Below the pieces are notes generated by a model, which was not told where the DNA came from, ran no database searches, and saw only the letters and a program-made list of their open reading frames with translations. Source: Chitinophagales bacterium (lineage in GTDB: Bacteria; Bacteroidota; Bacteroidia; Chitinophagales; BACL12). From it: a DNA stretch of 49,519 nucleotides. The stretch's first letter is position 1. Every line of letters begins with the position of its first letter. Below, in pieces: positions 8,464 through 17,510 of this stretch. The translations under genes and the position numbers were made by a program. The DNA lies in the NCBI GenBank assembly GCA_019694895.1, contig JAIBBA010000007.1, positions 1 through 49,519 on the forward strand, given 5' to 3'.

Positions 8464-9510
8464 TTACTGTTGATCAGGAAATGAATTCCATCCCTGTGCT
8501 TCTATTTTGAACAAATTCTCATTCCTTGTTTTAAGAAATGTACCGCTTGCTTTATCTGTAATTTTTCCAATCACAGATATTCCTGCATGTTGTGCGATCT
8601 TTTCACCCATCGATTCATCAACGGTAAATAATAGCTCATAATCTTCACCGCCATTTAATGCGCATACCAATGGGTCGATGTTGAATTTTGTAGCTTGCTG
8701 ATAGGTTTCTTCGTGAATGGGAATGGCATCCTCATAAATTATCGCGCCACAAGCACTCTGCTTGCAGATATGTAATATCTCTGATGATAAACCATCCGAA
8801 ATATCAATCATGGATGTGGGTTTTATTCCATGTTCTTTAAAGTAAGTTATAATGTCTTTTCTCGCTTCCGGACGAAGAAACCTTCCAACAATATGTTTTT
8901 TATTTTCCAGATCGGGTTGAATTTCCGGATTTTCTAAATAAATCTGTTTTTCTCGTTCAAGTAATTGCAAACCACAATAGGCAGCACCAAGATCGCCGGT
9001 GACACAAATGAGATCTCCCGGTTTGGCGCCATTGCGATAGGCGATATCGCTTTCATTCGCTTCGCCAATTACTGTTACCGATATGACAAGTCCTTTTAAA
9101 CTGGTAGTTGTATCACCGCCAATCAAATCAACATCAAAATACTGGCAAGCATGGTGAATGCCTTCATATAATGCCTCCAGTGCTTCCACAGAAAAGCGAT
9201 TGGAGATGGCTATCGATACCAGTACTTGTGTAGCTGTTGCATTCATAGCACAGATATCACTTACATTTACCGCTATGGCCTTAAAGCCCAGGTGCTGAAG
9301 AGGGGTGTACATCATATCAAAATGCACACCTTCCACCAGCATGTCGGTGCTGATAACTGACACCAAATGACTGTGATCTACAACCGCGGCATCATCGCCA
9401 ATTCCCTTCAAAGTGGCTGCATGCTTGATCTCGGTGTTTTGTGTTAGGAGGTCTATTAGCTTGAATTCCCCCAAAGAAGATATCTCCGTACGTCCTGATT
9501 GCTCGTTCAT
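8464..9510 (-). CDS. thiL: Thiamine-phosphate kinase
   Basis: 348 residues, the normal ThiL length. The enzyme phosphorylates thiamine monophosphate to the diphosphate cofactor with ATP in the cytoplasm. Diagnostic motifs are KGIGDDAAVV (about 36-45, Mg/ATP-binding aspartates), STDMLVEGVHFD, NVSDICAMNA, the GGDTT loop and DISDGLSSE, all of the AIR synthase/PurM-like fold. It is convergent with the paralog cluster (8-bp gap, no terminator seen) and divergent from the acyl-CoA ligase gene. No other thiamine gene is nearby. The ATG at 9510 gives the usual ThiL N-terminus. A -7-like element lies four bases upstream. Confidence 0.95.
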   Translation of the reverse strand: MNEQSGRTEISSLGEFKLIDLLTQNTEIKHAATLKGIGDDAAVVDHSHLVSVISTDMLVEGVHFDMMYTPLQHLGFKAIAVNVSDICAMNATATQVLVSIAISNRFSVEALEALYEGIHHACQYFDVDLIGGDTTTSLKGLVISVTVIGEANESDIAYRNGAKPGDLICVTGDLGAAYCGLQLLEREKQIYLENPEIQPDLENKKHIVGRFLRPEARKDIITYFKEHGIKPTSMIDISDGLSSEILHICKQSACGAIIYEDAIPIHEETYQQATKFNIDPLVCALNGGEDYELLFTVDESMGEKIAQHAGISVIGKITDKASGTFLKTRNENLFKIEAQGWNSFPDQQ

Positions 9511-9514
9511 AGTG

Positions 9515-9522
9515 CAAAGTTG
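9515..9522 (-). promoter_or_regulatory. -7-like promoter element of thiL
   Basis: Read leftward this is CAACTTTG, seven of eight positions of TAnnTTTG. Only four bases lie between it and the thiL ATG, implying a leaderless or nearly leaderless transcript. Confidence 0.35.
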
Positions 9523-9585
9523 CTGAAAGATTTAACATTTATGGTCGTCATTATTATCTTAGTGACCAATACAATACTAAATAAT

Positions 9586-11244
9586 ATGTCTGCTGTTGAA
9601 CGTGTGATCCATTCTCCTCTGTCTACATTCTATAAATGGGAAGCTACCCAACCTGATGCCATGTATCTGCGACAACCTGTCAACGGCACATGGCATACCT
9701 ATTCCTGGCGTGAATGTGGCGAACAGGTGCGCAGAATGGCTGCCTACCTCCGTTCATTGAACTATGCCCCGGGAAGTAAAATTGCCATCCTATCGAAAAA
9801 CTGCGTTCACTGGATGTTAAGCGATTATGCAATTTGGATGGCAGGTTATGTATCCGTACCCATGTACCCCAATATGGCTCCAACTACCGTAAGGCAGATT
9901 CTCGATCATAGCGAAAGCAAGCTATTGTTTGTAGGCAAGCTGGATGATTGGGAATATCTTAAGCCGGGAGTCCCGGAAACGTTACCCTGTATAGCTTATC
10001 CATTTTATTCAGTTCCCGGTTTTCCTACATGGGATGATATCGTTTCAAAAACGGATCCTATTACTGATAATCCCGATTTCCCGATGGATAATTTATGTAC
10101 CATCATGTACACCAGCGGCACTACAGGTGTGCCTAAAGGTGTGATGCATAAATTTTACAATTTCGCATATGCCGCAGAAATGGCATTTCCTGCATTGAAT
10201 ATCGATAATACAGCCATATTTTTTTCTTACCTCCCCATGTGTCATATCGCCGAACGATTGTTGATTGAAATGGGAAGTTTATATACGGGCGGACAAGTTT
10301 CTTTTGCAGAGAGTTTAGATACGTTTCCGAAAAATCTGCAGGATACTGCACCAACAATTTTTCTCGCAGTGCCACGTATTTGGGCAAAATTTCAAGAGAA
10401 GATTTTGGAAAAGATGCCACAGAAAAAACTTGATAGAATGTTGAAAATTCCTATCATCAAGGGTGTCGTAAAAACGAAAATAAAAAAAGCTTTGGGGTTG
10501 CACAATGCCGATCAGGTATTTTCAGGAGCAGCACCAATTTCTGTTGACTTGATAAATTGGTTTTGGAAACTCGACATTCGCATTCAGCAGGCTTATGCCA
10601 TGACGGAAGATTGTTGCTACAGTCACACAAATTATAAAGACAGGAATAGAATTGGCACAGTTGGATTGCGTTTCCCCGGTGTTGAATTGAAATTTAGCGA
10701 GCAAGGTGAAATGTTGGTAAAACATCCCGCGATGATGCTCGGATATTATAAAGAAGATGCGCTCACTCAAGAGGTTTTCGATGAAGAAGGATTCTTTAAA
10801 ACCGGCGATAAAGCTGAGGTTGACGCCGATGGATTTTTGAAGATTACCGGTCGTGTAAAAGAACTTTTCAAAACCAGCAAGGGCAAATACGTAGCACCAA
10901 TGCCTATCGAAATGAAATTTGCCAATAACACTGATGTCGGTCAGGTATTGGTTGTAGGTTATGCATTGCCGCAACCTATCGCATTGGTTACACTTTCTGA
11001 AAACGGAAAGAAAAAATCAAAGCAGGAAGTGTCGGATGATTTGGTGAAAACATTAAAGGCGATTAACGCCACCCTCGATTCTTTCGAAAAATTAGAGAAG
11101 GTTGTTGTGCTCAACGAAGAATGGACAATCGCAAATAACTTGCTTACGCCTTCATTGAAGGTTAAACGCAATGAAGTTGAAAAGAAATTTCAGGATAACT
11201 ATGAAAAATGGTTTGAGATGAAGGATATTGCTATCTGGCAATAA
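9586..11244 (+). CDS. Long-chain fatty acid-CoA ligase (AMP-binding, FAA1-like)
   Basis: 552 residues. It activates fatty acids with ATP to acyl-AMP and then acyl-CoA. The ATP-binding P-loop YTSGTTGVPKG is at 175-185. The adenylation core QAYAMTED is followed by TGDKAEVDADGF (hinge aspartate) and ITGRVKELFKTSKGKYVAP. Its domain order and length fit the long-chain acyl-CoA synthetase group. The start at 9586 (MSAVERV) is chosen because the longer frame adds a hydrophobic, non-conserved extension through the intergenic region. The downstream convergent gene is methylmalonyl-CoA epimerase, and an acyl-CoA dehydrogenase lies elsewhere in the window, consistent with beta-oxidation. Confidence 0.9.
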   Translation: MSAVERVIHSPLSTFYKWEATQPDAMYLRQPVNGTWHTYSWRECGEQVRRMAAYLRSLNYAPGSKIAILSKNCVHWMLSDYAIWMAGYVSVPMYPNMAPTTVRQILDHSESKLLFVGKLDDWEYLKPGVPETLPCIAYPFYSVPGFPTWDDIVSKTDPITDNPDFPMDNLCTIMYTSGTTGVPKGVMHKFYNFAYAAEMAFPALNIDNTAIFFSYLPMCHIAERLLIEMGSLYTGGQVSFAESLDTFPKNLQDTAPTIFLAVPRIWAKFQEKILEKMPQKKLDRMLKIPIIKGVVKTKIKKALGLHNADQVFSGAAPISVDLINWFWKLDIRIQQAYAMTEDCCYSHTNYKDRNRIGTVGLRFPGVELKFSEQGEMLVKHPAMMLGYYKEDALTQEVFDEEGFFKTGDKAEVDADGFLKITGRVKELFKTSKGKYVAPMPIEMKFANNTDVGQVLVVGYALPQPIALVTLSENGKKKSKQEVSDDLVKTLKAINATLDSFEKLEKVVVLNEEWTIANNLLTPSLKVKRNEVEKKFQDNYEKWFEMKDIAIWQ

Positions 11245-11252
11245 TAATGCAT

Positions 11253-11654
11253 CTATTTTCGCTCCATACAAATTTCTACCAACACACCATTAGTAGATTT
11301 TGGATGCAAAAATGCAATTAATTTATTGTCGGCCCCGGGCAGTGGTTCTTTATGCAATAATTGAAAACCTTCTGATTCAAGTCTATGCATTTCTGCATAA
11401 ATATCGTCTACGGCAAAGGCAATATGGTGAATGCCCTCTCCGCGTTTTTCAATAAATTTTGCAATGGTAGATTCCGGATTTGTGGCTTCCAGTAATTCAA
11501 TTTTGGTTTCTCCCATCATAAAAAACGAAGTGCTCACGCCTTCGCGCTCTACAGATTCAACTTTGTAGTGATCCTTCCCGAATAATTTTGCAAATAATGC
11601 ATTTGATGATTCCAGTGCCTTTATCGCAATGCCAATATGTTCGATTTTTTTCAT
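11253..11654 (-). CDS. mce: Methylmalonyl-CoA epimerase
   Basis: 133 residues of the vicinal oxygen chelate (VOC) fold, the typical size. It interconverts (R)- and (S)-methylmalonyl-CoA in propionate metabolism. Metal ligands are seen as IEHIGIA (His6), HHIAFAVDDI in the second half, and LVEICMERK (Glu near the C-terminus); ATNPESTIAKFIEKRGEGIHH is the family middle region. It is convergent with the acyl-CoA ligase with an 8-bp gap. Methylmalonyl-CoA mutase is not in the window. Confidence 0.92.
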   Translation of the reverse strand: MKKIEHIGIAIKALESSNALFAKLFGKDHYKVESVEREGVSTSFFMMGETKIELLEATNPESTIAKFIEKRGEGIHHIAFAVDDIYAEMHRLESEGFQLLHKEPLPGADNKLIAFLHPKSTNGVLVEICMERK

Positions 11655-11903
11655 GATGATATGTTTAGCACGGATTGGGTTGATTACTCAGAAGGCTTAA
11701 TTGCTTCCTAAGGCGTCCGTCCGATAAAGGTATAAGCCTAAACGGATATTAAGCAATGACGGATGCCACAACGAGTCTGTTTTCAGAGGTAAAAACAGCC
11801 AAAACGCCCCCATTTCGCCACCCCGCGCCTTAAAATGGGCAAAAAAGGGCATAAACACTCCTAAAATCCTCCAAAACCAGTGCGCTGAATCGAACCTTTT
11901 ATA

Positions 11904-11911
11904 TACCTTTG
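11904..11911 (+). promoter_or_regulatory. -7 promoter element of isc operon
   Basis: TACCTTTG is a full match to TAnnTTTG, placed 30 bases before the iscS ATG. No good -33 TTG is seen at the usual distance, which may reflect activator or repressor control. Confidence 0.6.
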
Positions 11912-11914
11912 TGT

Positions 11915-11931
11915 TTTAGAATCAGTCTAAA
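11915..11931 (+). promoter_or_regulatory. Operator-like dyad at the isc transcription start
   Basis: TTTAGA-ATCAG-TCTAAA has perfect 6-bp arms around five bases and lies directly after the -7 element, over the expected transcription start. This is where a repressor would act. Control of Fe-S operons by Rrf2-family regulators such as IscR is known in other bacteria; its use here is inference, and no such regulator gene is in the window. Confidence 0.45.
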
Positions 11932-11941
11932 TAGTGAAATT

Positions 11942-13159
11942 ATGCTTAAGCTCCCGATATACCTCGACAATAGCGCAACAACCCCGGTAGACCCCCGAGT
12001 GGTGGATACCATGGTGCCATACTTCTACGAACATTTTGGCAATGCAGCCAGCCGCAGTCACCCTTTTGGCTGGCAGGCGGAAGATGCTGTTGATCAGGCA
12101 AGGGAACGTGTTGCCAAACTGGTAAATGCATCGGATAAAGAAATTATCCTGACTTCCGGAGCTACTGAATCAGATAACCTTGCAATCAAAGGTGTATTTG
12201 ATATGTATGGTAAAAAAGGAAACCATATCGTAACCGTAACCACCGAGCATAAAGCAGTTTTAGATACCTGTAAGCACCTCGAAAAATTAGGTGCGCAAAT
12301 TACTTATCTGAAAACTGACAACGAAGGAAATATTGATCTCAATGAATTGGAAAGTGTAGTTACCGATAAAACAATTCTGGTATCGGTGATGTATGCGAAC
12401 AATGAAATTGGAACTATAGCACCTATTCGTCAGATTGCTGATATCGCACATAAAAAAGGATCATTGTTATTTACAGATGCTACACAAGCAGCCGGAAAAA
12501 TTTCAATAGATGTTGAACGCGATGGTATCGATCTGATGGCTTTTTCGGCACATAAAATGTATGGTCCGAAGGGTGTTGGTGCTTTATATGTGCGTAGAAA
12601 AAATCCAAGGGTGAAAGTTACGGCTCAAATGGATGGCGGCGGACACGAACGCGGAATGCGCAGTGGTACGTTAAACGTTCCCGGCATTGTGGGATTCGGA
12701 AAAGCGGCTGAACTTGCCATGCTTGAAATGGATGCAGATGCTGCAAGATTGAGCGTAATGCGTGATCGTTTGGAGAATGCATTAATGCAGATGGAAGAGG
12801 CTTATGTAAATGGCAATCGCAAGAGTCGTTTACCGCATATCACCAATATTTCATTTAAATATGTAGAAGGTGAAGGGTTGATGATGGCATTCAATCAGAA
12901 TATTGCGGTTAGCTCCGGAAGTGCCTGTACCAGCGCATCTCTGGAACCTAGCTATGTGCTGAAAGCATTGGGTTTAGGTGATGACCTGGCACACAGCAGC
13001 ATACGTTTTTCACTCGGAAGGTTTAACACCGATGAACAAGTAGATTATACGATTGAAGCAGTTACAAAAGCTGTTAATAAGCTTCGCGAAATGAGTCCTC
13101 TGTGGGAAATGTTTAAGCAAGGAATTGATTTAAGCACCATCGAATGGGCAGAACATTAA
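11942..13159 (+). CDS. iscS: Cysteine desulfurase
   Basis: 405 residues, close to the 404 of E. coli IscS. It takes sulfur from cysteine with PLP and hands it to the scaffold protein. The PLP lysine is K205 ([10 protein letters not shown]) and the catalytic loop cysteine is C329 ([15 protein letters not shown]). The N-terminus [12 protein letters not shown] is classic for IscS/NifS. The start at 11942 is chosen over an in-frame TTG at 11909, which overlaps the promoter. It is the first gene of iscS-iscU-iscA, with a 39-bp gap to iscU. Confidence 0.96.
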   Translation: MLKLPIYLDNSATTPVDPRVVDTMVPYFYEHFGNAASRSHPFGWQAEDAVDQARERVAKLVNASDKEIILTSGATESDNLAIKGVFDMYGKKGNHIVTVTTEHKAVLDTCKHLEKLGAQITYLKTDNEGNIDLNELESVVTDKTILVSVMYANNEIGTIAPIRQIADIAHKKGSLLFTDATQAAGKISIDVERDGIDLMAFSAHKMYGPKGVGALYVRRKNPRVKVTAQMDGGGHERGMRSGTLNVPGIVGFGKAAELAMLEMDADAARLSVMRDRLENALMQMEEAYVNGNRKSRLPHITNISFKYVEGEGLMMAFNQNIAVSSGSACTSASLEPSYVLKALGLGDDLAHSSIRFSLGRFNTDEQVDYTIEAVTKAVNKLREMSPLWEMFKQGIDLSTIEWAEH

Positions 13160-13198
13160 TTATAATATTGAATTTAGGCATACTTAAAAAATAATAAA

Positions 13199-13618
13199 AT
13201 GGCATACTCAAAGAAAGTGTTAGAACATTACGAGAACCCGCAAAACGTGGGAACACTCGATGCCAATAAACAGGAAGTAGGAACCGGTTTGGTAGGAGCT
13301 CCTGAATGTGGTGATGTGATGCGTTTGCAAATTGAAGTTGATCCTGAAACAAAGGTGATTCGCGATGCCCGATTTAAAACATTTGGATGCGGAAGTGCTA
13401 TCGCCTCAAGCTCTGTTGCGACAGAATGGTTGAAAGGAAAAACAATTGATGAAGCACTGACGATCGACAATATGGATATTGTTGAAGAGCTAGCATTGCC
13501 TCCGGTAAAAATTCACTGCTCCGTTTTGGCAGAAGATGCAATTAAAGCGGCTATTAATGATTATCGCAAGAAAAATGGCATGCCCGAATTGCAACTTGAT
13601 GAAAAGATCGTTCACTAA
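13199..13618 (+). CDS. iscU: Fe-S cluster assembly scaffold protein
   Basis: 139 residues, slightly longer than E. coli IscU. New Fe-S clusters are built on this scaffold with sulfur from IscS. All ligands are present: C37 and D39 in APECGDV, C64 in TFGCGSAIAS, and H106-C107. The chaperone-binding motif LPPVK lies at 100-104. It sits 39 bp after iscS and 55 bp before iscA. No hscA/hscB or fdx follows in this operon. Confidence 0.96.
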   Translation: MAYSKKVLEHYENPQNVGTLDANKQEVGTGLVGAPECGDVMRLQIEVDPETKVIRDARFKTFGCGSAIASSSVATEWLKGKTIDEALTIDNMDIVEELALPPVKIHCSVLAEDAIKAAINDYRKKNGMPELQLDEKIVH

Positions 13619-13673
13619 AGGAACCAGCGCTATCATCAAGGCGTTTATTAAGTAACTGGTAAATGCAAAACCT

Positions 13674-14000
13674 ATGATTTTTATTTCAGAACCGGCTAAA
13701 CACAAGTTAGAATCCCTCAAATCTGAGGCAGGAATTGGCAGCGATTACTTCATTCGCGTGTCGGTTGTTGGGGGCGGTTGCTCCGGATTGAGCTATAAAA
13801 TGGACTTCGACAACGAAGAAAAACCCGGCGATCAAATTTTTGAAGATCGCGGTGAAAAACTGGTCACTGACCTCAAAAGCTTCCTCTACCTGTGCGATAC
13901 AACCCTCGATTTCTCTGATGGGCTGAACGGCAAAGGCTTTCATTTTGTTAACCCAAATGCATCCAGAACTTGCGGATGTGGAGAAAGTTTTGCAGTTTAG
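13674..14000 (+). CDS. iscA: A-type iron-sulfur carrier protein (IscA/HesB family)
   Basis: 108 residues. The three conserved cysteines are C36 (GGGCSGLSY), C100 and C102 (SRTCGCGESF). A-type proteins carry Fe-S clusters from scaffold to target enzymes, here plausibly including the NADH dehydrogenase subunits encoded later in the window. It is the last gene of the isc unit and is followed by a strong intrinsic terminator. The paralogs IscA, SufA and ErpA are hard to separate; the iscSU context favours IscA. Confidence 0.92.
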   Translation: MIFISEPAKHKLESLKSEAGIGSDYFIRVSVVGGGCSGLSYKMDFDNEEKPGDQIFEDRGEKLVTDLKSFLYLCDTTLDFSDGLNGKGFHFVNPNASRTCGCGESFAV

Positions 14001-14030
14001 TATTCTCTTTTCTTTTCATACTTGAACTTA

Positions 14031-14065
14031 AAACCTCCCGATCGTAAGACCGGGAGGTTTTTTTT
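14031..14065 (+). terminator. Intrinsic terminator of isc operon
   Basis: A 10-bp perfect stem, AAACCTCCCG (14031-14040) with CGGGAGGTTT (14051-14060), surrounds a 10-base loop and is followed by a run of T. It lies 31 bp after the iscA stop. Confidence 0.9.
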
Positions 14066-14316
14066 GCCCTGATTTTTCGGAAGGCATCAATTTCTGTCGT
14101 TGCCTTTTTTCATCTACAGCCCTACTGTCACAAGGGTTTTGTGTTTTCTTTGGCTCTTTTCTGCTCTGTAATTCTACACCTTCAATGGAAGCCTTGGTTT
14201 TCTGTCGTTGGGGGTTCTGTGTATAGACATCAATTTTGACCTTGCAGAACCCAAACAGGCCAAAAAGCTTGATTTGGGCGCCAATTTTTGATTCATTACC
14301 GAAAAAATTCTACCAA
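14066..14316. other. Intergenic region upstream of beta-propeller gene
   Basis: About 250 bp after the isc terminator, T-rich on the + strand. I find no full TAnnTTTG element near the downstream ATG; the closest is AATTTTTG around 14282-14290. No RNA gene or small gene is supported. Confidence 0.4.
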
Positions 14317-17300
14317 ATGACAAAAAAAAGACCAACCGGCCGGAATACGCTCCTGCTGGCACTAACCTTCGCTTCAGCCGCCCTTTCCGGTCAATCGGCT
14401 CTTTGGACAAACAGGTTCAATGGCACCGGCGATAATTCCGACCGATATAACCAGGCCATTGCAGACGGGCTTGGGAACTTTTATTGTGCCGGATATACCG
14501 TGAATCCGGGCAAGGGAAAGGACTTCTATACCGTAAAGCTGAATAGTGCCGGTGATACGGTTTGGACACGCACCTATAATTATACCTCCAACCTGGATGA
14601 CGAAGCAAACTATATTGCCTTAACTCCTGCAGGTGAAATTGTAGTTTGTGGTTATTCCGATGGCGGTTCTGCATCGACGAAAACCGATGTGCTAACACTA
14701 AAATATAGTGCAACAGGTACCTTGTTGTGGACAGCAAGGTTTAATGAGGTAACTACCAATGAAGATGAACTACCGGCAGGACTTGCAATTGATAACGCCG
14801 GCAATATTTTTATTGGTGGCAGGAGTGATCATGATGCACTCAATGTTGATGATTTTATTACACTTAAATATACGTCTGCAGGTGTTTTATCATGGTCGGC
14901 AAGATTCGATAACGGATTTACAGACAGAGCCGCAGGTATAGTTGCTGACCAATCAGGTGGTTGTATTGTTACCGGAAGAAGTAATAATGGGGCAAATGAC
15001 GATATGCTTACTATAAGCTATAACTCATTAGGTACCGTTTCATGGTCGGCACTTTTTGCCGGTCCGGGGGGTGACGACAGAGGTCAGTCTATAGCACGTG
15101 ATGCTGCAGGAAATGTTTATGTGGCCGGATTACGTGCAAACGCATCAGATGACGACTATTTAACTGTAAAATATAACAGTTCAGGTATTGAACAATGGAC
15201 GAAAGTATTTAATGGCGGTGATAATGATCGAGTGAGTTTATTAAAATTGGATGGAGCAGGAAATGTTTACGTAACTGGTCAAAGTGATATTGATCCTTCC
15301 GGTGGAAATTCAGATTATAATTTTAGAACCATTAAGTATGATCCAACAGGCGTTGTTGTTTGGAATGCACTTTCAGGAAATCCTGTATTGCAGGAAGATA
15401 TACCAACAGACATGTTTATTGATGCATCAGGAAATATTTATGTGACAGGTAAAAGCGATGCGATAGGTGGTGCAAATGTGAACTTTGAATTCATGACTAT
15501 AAAATATAATAGTGCAGGCGCTCAGCAATGGGCAGCATATTTTGATGGCACAACTTCTAATGCCGAAGATATTCCTGCCACAGTACTAACCGATGCATCT
15601 TCTAATGTCTGGGTGTTTGGAGCAGCAAATTTTACTGCTACACAAAAAGATTGCACAGCATTAAAATATACAGCAGCCGGAGTTTTAAGCGCAACAAAAA
15701 CAATAAATGGCAAGGGCGATTTTAATGATAAAGTGAATGCTCTTACCACCGATGCATCCGGAAATAGTATCGTTGTTGGTTATACTATGGCAGCCGGACA
15801 GCAACGCAACATACTTATCCAAAAAATTAGCCCTGCAGGAACTACAAACTGGACTAGAACATTTGATGGAACAAATGAAAATGATGAAGCGCTCGCAGTA
15901 ACTACAGATGCGGCCGGAAATACTTATCTGGCCGGTTATAGCAATGGAAGTGGAACCTATGATGATTATATTGTAATTAAATATAGCACACTGGGTGTAG
16001 CATTGTGGACAGTTATTTTCGATCATACAGCGCATCAACTTGACAAGGCTGTTTCCATTGTTGTTTCTGATGCCGGAGACGTTTATGTAACAGGTTATTC
16101 AGATGGCGATGCAAGTGCACTTGTAACAAATTATGATATTACAACTATAAAAATCAATGCACTTGGATTATTGCAATGGACTGCTCGCTACAATGGTGTT
16201 GGCAATGCTGCTGATAAACCGGCAGAAATATTGTTTGATGGCTCAAATGTATTAGTAGCAGGCACCACATTTAATGGTGCAAACAATGATATCGTGCTAA
16301 TTAAATATGATATACTCGGCACTCAATTGGCAGCCGTTACCTACAATGGCGCTTCTAATGGTGATGATGCAGCTGAAGACATGCTGATCGACGGCAGCGA
16401 TGTTTATGTGACAGGATCTTCATTTGTAAATACAAATATGGATGATTATGTGACGATAAAATATAATAGTGCCTTTGTTAAGCAATGGGAAAAGAATTAT
16501 AATGGCCCCGGTGATGGTGTTGATGTGGCAAATGGTATTACAGTTGCAGGAGCTGAAGTATATGTAACAGGAAGCAGTGTTGGAACTTCCGGAGCAGCGG
16601 ATTTAGCTTTGATTAAATACAACAAGACAACCGGTGCTCAAAACTGGGCAAAACGATATACTGGAGCCGGTGCATTTGCCGATGAAGGTGTAAGCGTAAC
16701 TTCTGACGGCGTAGATAATATTTATACTACAGGCCCTTCAGGAAATGCCACCTCTGTATCTGATTTTATCACTTTAGATTATAATCCCGCTGGGGCAAAA
16801 CTGCTTACATTAAAATATAATGGTCCGGGAAATGGTGAAGACGTTGCAAAGGAGGTTAAATTGGATAATAATGGATACCTTTTTGTGGCTGGTCATGGCA
16901 CCGGAACAGGGAAAAATAATTTTGATTTTACTACAATTAAATATTGCACACCTGTGCCGGCCGCTTCTATTACTGCCTTGGGAGCAACCACTATTTGCAG
17001 TGGATCAAGTGTAACCTTGAGTGCAAATACTGGAACAGGATTAACTTATCAATGGAAAAAAGGCAACGCGAATATTGCAGGTGCTACGGCATCTACTTAT
17101 GCAGCAACTACAGCAGGTGGTTATAAAGTAGTTATTACGAATGCAAATGGCTGTTCAAAAACTTCCAATGTGATTAATGTTAGTGTGATTATTTGTCGCG
17201 AGGAACAAATTGAAATTGCACCGGTAAGTGTGAATGTTTCTCCCAATCCATTTACTGATTATGCGGTGATTGATTGCAGTAATATCACAATGCAAACGGA

Positions 17301-17460
17301 GATTGTTGTTTTGGATATTACCGGTCGTACAGTAAGCACTGTGATAGCTGAGCCGGGAACCGGTAGTGTGGAAATTGGTCAGGACTTGCCGCAAGGAAAT
17401 TATTTGTTGGTGGTGAATCATGGTTCGCAAATGCAAACATTTAGGATTGTAAAAATGTAA
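14317..17460 (+). CDS. Large secreted SBBP-type beta-propeller protein with Ig-like domain and T9SS tail
   Basis: 1047 residues. Signal peptide (about 1-24, LLLALTFASAALSG), then about 18 repeats of around 50 residues with the pattern D..GN.YV.G.S......DF.T.KYN..G...W...YNG, the SBBP/beta-propeller-like type. An Ig-like domain follows (TTICSGSSVTLSA to ANGCSKTS), and a T9SS type A sorting domain closes it (SPNPFTDYAVID to the end). It should be exported by T9SS and held on the surface or released. Function unknown; propellers of this kind often bind partners. The ATG at 14317 gives a proper signal peptide. A paralog lies at 23932-26826 on the other strand. Confidence 0.85.
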   Translation: MTKKRPTGRNTLLLALTFASAALSGQSALWTNRFNGTGDNSDRYNQAIADGLGNFYCAGYTVNPGKGKDFYTVKLNSAGDTVWTRTYNYTSNLDDEANYIALTPAGEIVVCGYSDGGSASTKTDVLTLKYSATGTLLWTARFNEVTTNEDELPAGLAIDNAGNIFIGGRSDHDALNVDDFITLKYTSAGVLSWSARFDNGFTDRAAGIVADQSGGCIVTGRSNNGANDDMLTISYNSLGTVSWSALFAGPGGDDRGQSIARDAAGNVYVAGLRANASDDDYLTVKYNSSGIEQWTKVFNGGDNDRVSLLKLDGAGNVYVTGQSDIDPSGGNSDYNFRTIKYDPTGVVVWNALSGNPVLQEDIPTDMFIDASGNIYVTGKSDAIGGANVNFEFMTIKYNSAGAQQWAAYFDGTTSNAEDIPATVLTDASSNVWVFGAANFTATQKDCTALKYTAAGVLSATKTINGKGDFNDKVNALTTDASGNSIVVGYTMAAGQQRNILIQKISPAGTTNWTRTFDGTNENDEALAVTTDAAGNTYLAGYSNGSGTYDDYIVIKYSTLGVALWTVIFDHTAHQLDKAVSIVVSDAGDVYVTGYSDGDASALVTNYDITTIKINALGLLQWTARYNGVGNAADKPAEILFDGSNVLVAGTTFNGANNDIVLIKYDILGTQLAAVTYNGASNGDDAAEDMLIDGSDVYVTGSSFVNTNMDDYVTIKYNSAFVKQWEKNYNGPGDGVDVANGITVAGAEVYVTGSSVGTSGAADLALIKYNKTTGAQNWAKRYTGAGAFADEGVSVTSDGVDNIYTTGPSGNATSVSDFITLDYNPAGAKLLTLKYNGPGNGEDVAKEVKLDNNGYLFVAGHGTGTGKNNFDFTTIKYCTPVPAASITALGATTICSGSSVTLSANTGTGLTYQWKKGNANIAGATASTYAATTAGGYKVVITNANGCSKTSNVINVSVIICREEQIEIAPVSVNVSPNPFTDYAVIDCSNITMQTEIVVLDITGRTVSTVIAEPGTGSVEIGQDLPQGNYLLVVNHGSQMQTFRIVKM

Positions 17461-17478
17461 GCAATTGCTTGGACTGTA

Positions 17479-17510
17479 AGCCGGATGTGCACACGCATCC
17501 GGCTTTTTTT
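17479..17510 (+). terminator. Intrinsic terminator after beta-propeller gene
   Basis: AGCCGGATG (17479-17487) pairs with CATCCGGCT (17496-17504), with two further inner pairs, followed by seven T. It serves the rightward gene; the T-run overlaps the last codon of the convergent lipoprotein gene. Confidence 0.9.

Larger units (their letters stand above)
11655..11941. other. Intergenic region between mce and iscS
   Basis: 287 bp between divergent genes. The right end holds the isc promoter and dyad listed separately. The middle (11800-11850) is C-rich on the + strand. I see no gene or RNA structure that I can support. Confidence 0.5.

Noticed and set aside
9499..9585. N-terminal hydrophobic extension of the acyl-CoA ligase as a membrane anchor
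   Set aside because: It is translated intergenic sequence; the ATG at 9586 gives the conserved start.
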